A DNA stretch of 8,853 nt, from assembly GCA_900545165.1 (NCBI GenBank), contig UQYA01000075.1:1-8853 (forward strand), in the 5' to 3' direction. The position numbers and the translations under genes were made by a program. The DNA comes from an uncultured Collinsella sp. (GTDB taxonomy: Bacteria > Actinomycetota > Coriobacteriia > Coriobacteriales > Coriobacteriaceae). Positions within the stretch are counted from its first letter, which is position 1, and every line of letters starts with the position of its first letter. Of the stretch, positions 6,391 through 8,853 are shown in pieces. Below the pieces are notes generated by a model. That model did not search any database and had not been told where the DNA came from. It saw only the letters and a list, made by a program, of their open reading frames with translations.

Positions 6391-6416
6391 TGCGGGGGGC
6401 GATCGCGCCCTTCGTG
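6391..6416 (+). terminator. Possible terminator hairpin after the CLC gene
   Basis: The core stem GGGCG (6397-6401) and CGCCC (6406-6410) closes a 4-base ATCG loop. On the plus-strand RNA it extends outward with G-U and G-C pairs to about 11 pairs (6391 to 6416). On the minus strand the wobble pairs are lost. No T-run follows. It lies between the convergent CLC and permease genes; the rest of 6349-6433 holds nothing else I can support. Confidence 0.3.
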
Positions 6417-6433
6417 GATTGGGACTCGCGTGG

Positions 6434-7132
6434 CTACAGCTCGCGTACTCGATAAACCTTGGTGCTGACGGTGCAGCTGATTGCACATAGCGCGAGGGCA
6501 AGTACGGCGATGCCTGCACACAGACAGCCCAGAACGGCAGGATCGGGATTCGCCCCGGCAATCGACATGAGCCAGTTGCTGATGGGGTTGGAGGAACTCA
6601 GCATTGCCATGGTGCCGCAGCCAAACAGGGCAAACAGGCCAAGGGATAGGCGCAGCGCCTCCATGTGTCCAAATCGGAAGAACAGCGGCTGTGTCAAGAA
6701 TACCATCATGAGGGAGATGAGCATCGATGCCGCCGAGGCGGTTGCGATTTCAAAGATCGTCTGGCATGTCGAAGGGATGCCCATGGGGTCGAAGAGCGGA
6801 AGGGCGAGGATGTTCAGAAGCGTAGCCGCGCATGCCATGACGACCGAGAAGACAACGATGCACAGGTAGCGTGCGCAAATAATGTCTTTGCGCGAGAAGG
6901 GCAACGTTGCTCGATAACGCTCCCAGCCGTTTTGGTTATCGTAGCCAGCTAGCGAGTTCATGATTATGATGGGCGACATTGCGCTGACCGCACAGGCGCC
7001 GGCGCTCATGCCGGAATCGCCATCCGACGCGTTGGCAAGGGTCAGCACGACAAAGATGAATAGGCCGACGCCCGTGATGCTCGGGATGAGCGTACGAACG
7101 ATGGCGAGCTCGGACATAAAGGCGCGTTTCAT
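6434..7132 (-). CDS. ABC-2 type transporter permease
   Basis: A 232-residue integral membrane protein with about six hydrophobic segments (roughly 12-34, 42-62, 88-110, 128-150, 160-180, 198-222). A loop between segments two and three reads WERYRATLPFSRKDIICARYL. This W-x-x-Y-x-x-x-LP-x-SR-x-x-I-x-x-ARYL pattern is typical of ABC-2 permeases of the ABC2_membrane_5 type that accompany GntR regulators. It would form the membrane half of an exporter with the ATPase just upstream. Its ATG overlaps the ATPase stop codon by 4 bases (ATGA), which suggests translational coupling; AAGGGG also lies 7 bases before the ATG. The substrate is unknown. Related GntR-linked exporters respond to antibiotics or peptides acting on the cell envelope. 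Confidence 0.85.
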   Translation of the reverse strand: MKRAFMSELAIVRTLIPSITGVGLFIFVVLTLANASDGDSGMSAGACAVSAMSPIIIMNSLAGYDNQNGWERYRATLPFSRKDIICARYLCIVVFSVVMACAATLLNILALPLFDPMGIPSTCQTIFEIATASAASMLISLMMVFLTQPLFFRFGHMEALRLSLGLFALFGCGTMAMLSSSNPISNWLMSIAGANPDPAVLGCLCAGIAVLALALCAISCTVSTKVYRVREL

Positions 7133-8010
7133 TTCGAAGCCCCTTTCAGCATGAGGCGAAGATAGTCATCAATGGTTGCCCGATCGCAGGGAATCTCGGG
7201 AAAGGCCTCGAGCGTATCGCGACGGTTGGGCACGAGCACGTCCACGCTGTAGGCGTGGTGGACGGCACGGGCGCCTTCGACGCAAGCCATAAACTCGGCG
7301 GCCTGCGCTTGGGTGCAGTGGGCGATCCCGGCTCGGTCGGTAATGTCTTCGCGCGGCAGGTCAAACACAATCGAACCGTTATCGATGCAGATGACGCGGT
7401 CGGCGGCGCGATCGAGGTCGGATGTAATGTGGCTCGAGAGCAGCACGCTGTGCTGGCCGTCGGCGACAAAAGCAAGCAGCTCATCGAGCAGTTCCTCGCG
7501 TGCCATGGGATCGAGGCCCGCGGTGGCTTCGTCCAAAACGAGCAGTTCGGCCTTGTGACTGAGTGCGCAGACAAGTTGCAGCTTCATGCCCATACCGCGG
7601 GAGAGGTCCTTGACCTTTGCCTTGGGATCGAGGCCAAATCGGTTGATGAGGCTAGCGAAGGTGTCGTGGCTCCAGGTGGGGTACGCCGGGCTTACGAGTG
7701 CCTCAACTTCGGTCACCTTGAGCGTGGAAGGGAAGGGGCACGTGTCCAGCACGAGGCCGACACGGGCACGTAGACAACGCTGTGTCTCATCGGGCGCATC
7801 GGCGCCACAGCGCTGCCCAAACAGGCGCACCTCGCCGGCATCGAGCTTTATAAGCCCGAGAGCAGCTCGAATCGTCGTTGTTTTGCCAGCACCGTTGGCA
7901 CCAACAAAGCCGACGATCTGGCCAGGCTCCACGGCAAGCGTGACGTCGCGCAGTGAAAAGCGGTCGCTTACAGTGCGTGAGATGCCTTTGAGTTCAAGCA
8001 AGTTTTGCAT
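7129..8010 (-). CDS. ABC transporter ATP-binding protein (export type)
   Basis: A 293-residue cytoplasmic ATPase with all catalytic motifs: Walker A GANGAGKTT (37-45), signature LSRGM (136-140, in place of LSGGQ), Walker B LLVLDE (156-161), D-loop AGLDP (164-168) and switch His194 (LSSHITSDLD). The roughly 75 residues after the ATPase core form a C-terminal extension common in drug and peptide exporters of the YtrB/CcmA-like group. It energises the permease encoded next. The start at ATG 8010 has AAGAAAGG 7 bases upstream on the minus strand, and the GntR gene ends 23 bases before it. It overlaps the permease gene by 4 bases. Confidence 0.92.
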   Translation of the reverse strand: MQNLLELKGISRTVSDRFSLRDVTLAVEPGQIVGFVGANGAGKTTTIRAALGLIKLDAGEVRLFGQRCGADAPDETQRCLRARVGLVLDTCPFPSTLKVTEVEALVSPAYPTWSHDTFASLINRFGLDPKAKVKDLSRGMGMKLQLVCALSHKAELLVLDEATAGLDPMAREELLDELLAFVADGQHSVLLSSHITSDLDRAADRVICIDNGSIVFDLPREDITDRAGIAHCTQAQAAEFMACVEGARAVHHAYSVDVLVPNRRDTLEAFPEIPCDRATIDDYLRLMLKGASK

Positions 8011-8033
8011 GGTATAGCCTTTCTTGCAGATGG

Positions 8034-8414
8034 CTACTGCATGGTATCGGGGGCTACCAGGTCGAGCATTTCGTGCAGCTTGTCGCGCGTGACGCCCAAG
8101 GCTTCGGCTTGGCTTGCCGCTTTCGCAAGCAGCTCTTCGATATGGCAGAGCTGGTTTTCACGCAAGAGCTCCTGGTTGCCCTCGGCGACAAAACAGCCCT
8201 TGCCCTGCACGGTGCAGATAAACCCGAGCTGCTCCAGGTCGGCGTAGGCGCGCTTGGTGGTGATGACGCTCACGCCAAGATCGCTCGCGAGTGCACGGAT
8301 GCTGGGGAGTTTTGCTCCCGCGGCGAGCGTGCCCGATAAGATCTGAGCTTTGACTTGCGAGGTTATCTGCTCGTAGATGGGCTTGTCGCTCGAATTGGAT
8401 AGGATGATGTCCAC
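8034..8414 (-). CDS. GntR family transcriptional regulator, YtrA-type
   Basis: A 126-residue DNA-binding protein. The N-terminal winged helix-turn-helix spans about 10-78 and contains PIYEQITSQVKAQILSG, LPSIRALASDLGVSVITTKRAYADLEQLG split across the recognition helix, and the wing GKGCFVAEG. The short helical tail (about 80-120) is too small for a ligand-binding domain and probably serves dimerisation, which defines the YtrA subgroup. Such proteins usually repress their own operon, which encodes an ABC exporter, as here. The start codon is GTG at 8414, fixed by AAGGAG (8420-8425) 5 bases upstream. It is the first gene of the three-gene minus-strand operon. Confidence 0.92.
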   Translation of the reverse strand: MDIILSNSSDKPIYEQITSQVKAQILSGTLAAGAKLPSIRALASDLGVSVITTKRAYADLEQLGFICTVQGKGCFVAEGNQELLRENQLCHIEELLAKAASQAEALGVTRDKLHEMLDLVAPDTMQ

Positions 8415-8436
8415 AGCGGCTCCTTAGCTGTTGGGC

Positions 8437-8480
8437 TACACGTGTATATAACCGGTAAGCACAGTATATATACACTATGC
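8437..8480. promoter_or_regulatory. Candidate operator dyads for the GntR repressor
   Basis: Three overlapping symmetries are visible. The palindrome TACACGTGTA is at 8437-8446. GTGTATATA at 8442-8450 is repeated inverted at 8467-8475 with a 16-base spacer. A 22-bp dyad at 8459-8480 (GCACAGTATAT and its partner half) has 9 of 11 positions paired and contains the perfect palindrome GTATATATAC (8464-8473). GntR-family sites are typically GT...AC palindromes, and these lie across the -10 region of the operon. Binding is an inference from location and symmetry. Confidence 0.55.
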
Positions 8481-8492
8481 ACAGTTATGCAA
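8463..8492 (-). promoter_or_regulatory. Probable sigma-70-type promoter of the gntR-ABC operon
   Basis: On the minus strand, TTGCAT (8492-8487) and TATACT (8468-8463) are separated by 18 bases. TATACT matches the -10 consensus at 5 of 6 positions; TTGCAT is a weak -35. The -10 sits inside the AT-rich dyad described separately, as expected for autorepression. Confidence 0.5.
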
Positions 8493-8576
8493 GAGGCAAA
8501 TACCGATTGGCCCGGCTACCCAGGCCCCAACTGATGAATTTGTCCTGATAGGTGCCCTATGGCGGGATTTCGCGGC

Positions 8577-8582
8577 TACAAT
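8577..8582 (+). promoter_or_regulatory. Probable -10 element (TACAAT) of prfC
   Basis: TACAAT, within CTACAATA, lies 47 bases before the prfC ATG. No convincing -35 is seen at 16-18 bases upstream. The remaining intergenic DNA (8493-8576) shows no gene or hairpin I can support. Confidence 0.4.
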
Positions 8583-8629
8583 AGTGCGGTTACAACGACG
8601 TAATGCACTCAATGCAAGAAAGGATCCGC

Positions 8630-8853
<224 letters not shown>

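Noticed and set aside
8437..8480. AT-rich repeats considered as a CRISPR or tandem repeat
   Set aside because: The repeats are short inverted half-sites with no repeat-spacer periodicity. Their place over a repressor gene's promoter fits an operator.

Overview
The window looks like chromosomal DNA from a high-GC gut actinobacterium of the class Coriobacteriia, most likely Collinsella or a close relative. This is an inference from the GC-rich coding sequence, the AAGAAAGGA-type ribosome binding sites, the EvgS/BvgS-like hybrid kinases with two solute-binding domains, and the general gene style. No marker gene in the window proves it.

Layout. (1) Positions 1-283 (+) hold the last receiver domain of a protein that begins upstream, probably a hybrid histidine kinase. 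It ends at a perfect 15-bp hairpin (286-325). (2) On the minus strand, converging on that hairpin, lies a pyridoxamine-5'-phosphate-oxidase/NimA-like flavoprotein (353-835). It follows, 38 bases downstream, a large hybrid sensor kinase frame (874-3678). The kinase frame is continuous except for one internal amber (TAG) codon at 3166-3168, inside the first sensory domain. (3) The divergent intergenic region 3679-3923 carries an 80-bp repeat structure: three copies of GGGGACGTTCTT, two direct and one inverted, able to form two competing hairpins. (4) The plus strand then carries a small two-helix potassium channel (3924-4349), a LOG-type phosphoribohydrolase (4385-4918) and a CLC-family chloride channel or transporter (5044-6348). 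(5) On the minus strand is a compact operon read from 8414 down to 6434: a YtrA-type GntR repressor, an ABC ATPase and an ABC-2 type permease, with a 23-base gap and then a 4-base ATGA overlap. Its promoter overlaps AT-rich dyads that probably form the repressor's operator. (6) At the right edge (8630 onward, +) is the start of prfC, release factor 3.

How the genes work together. The GntR/ATPase/permease set is a self-contained, probably ligand-induced exporter of the kind often linked to cell-envelope or peptide stress. The kinase and the partial receiver protein are signalling proteins with no DNA-binding output visible here. The two ion-channel genes and the LOG gene share a strand, but the CLC gene has its own probable -10 element.

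I do not see a clearly new multi-gene system. The items most worth a second look are the lone amber codon in an otherwise intact 934-codon sensor kinase, the three-copy repeat in the divergent promoter region, and the operator-like dyads in front of the exporter operon.
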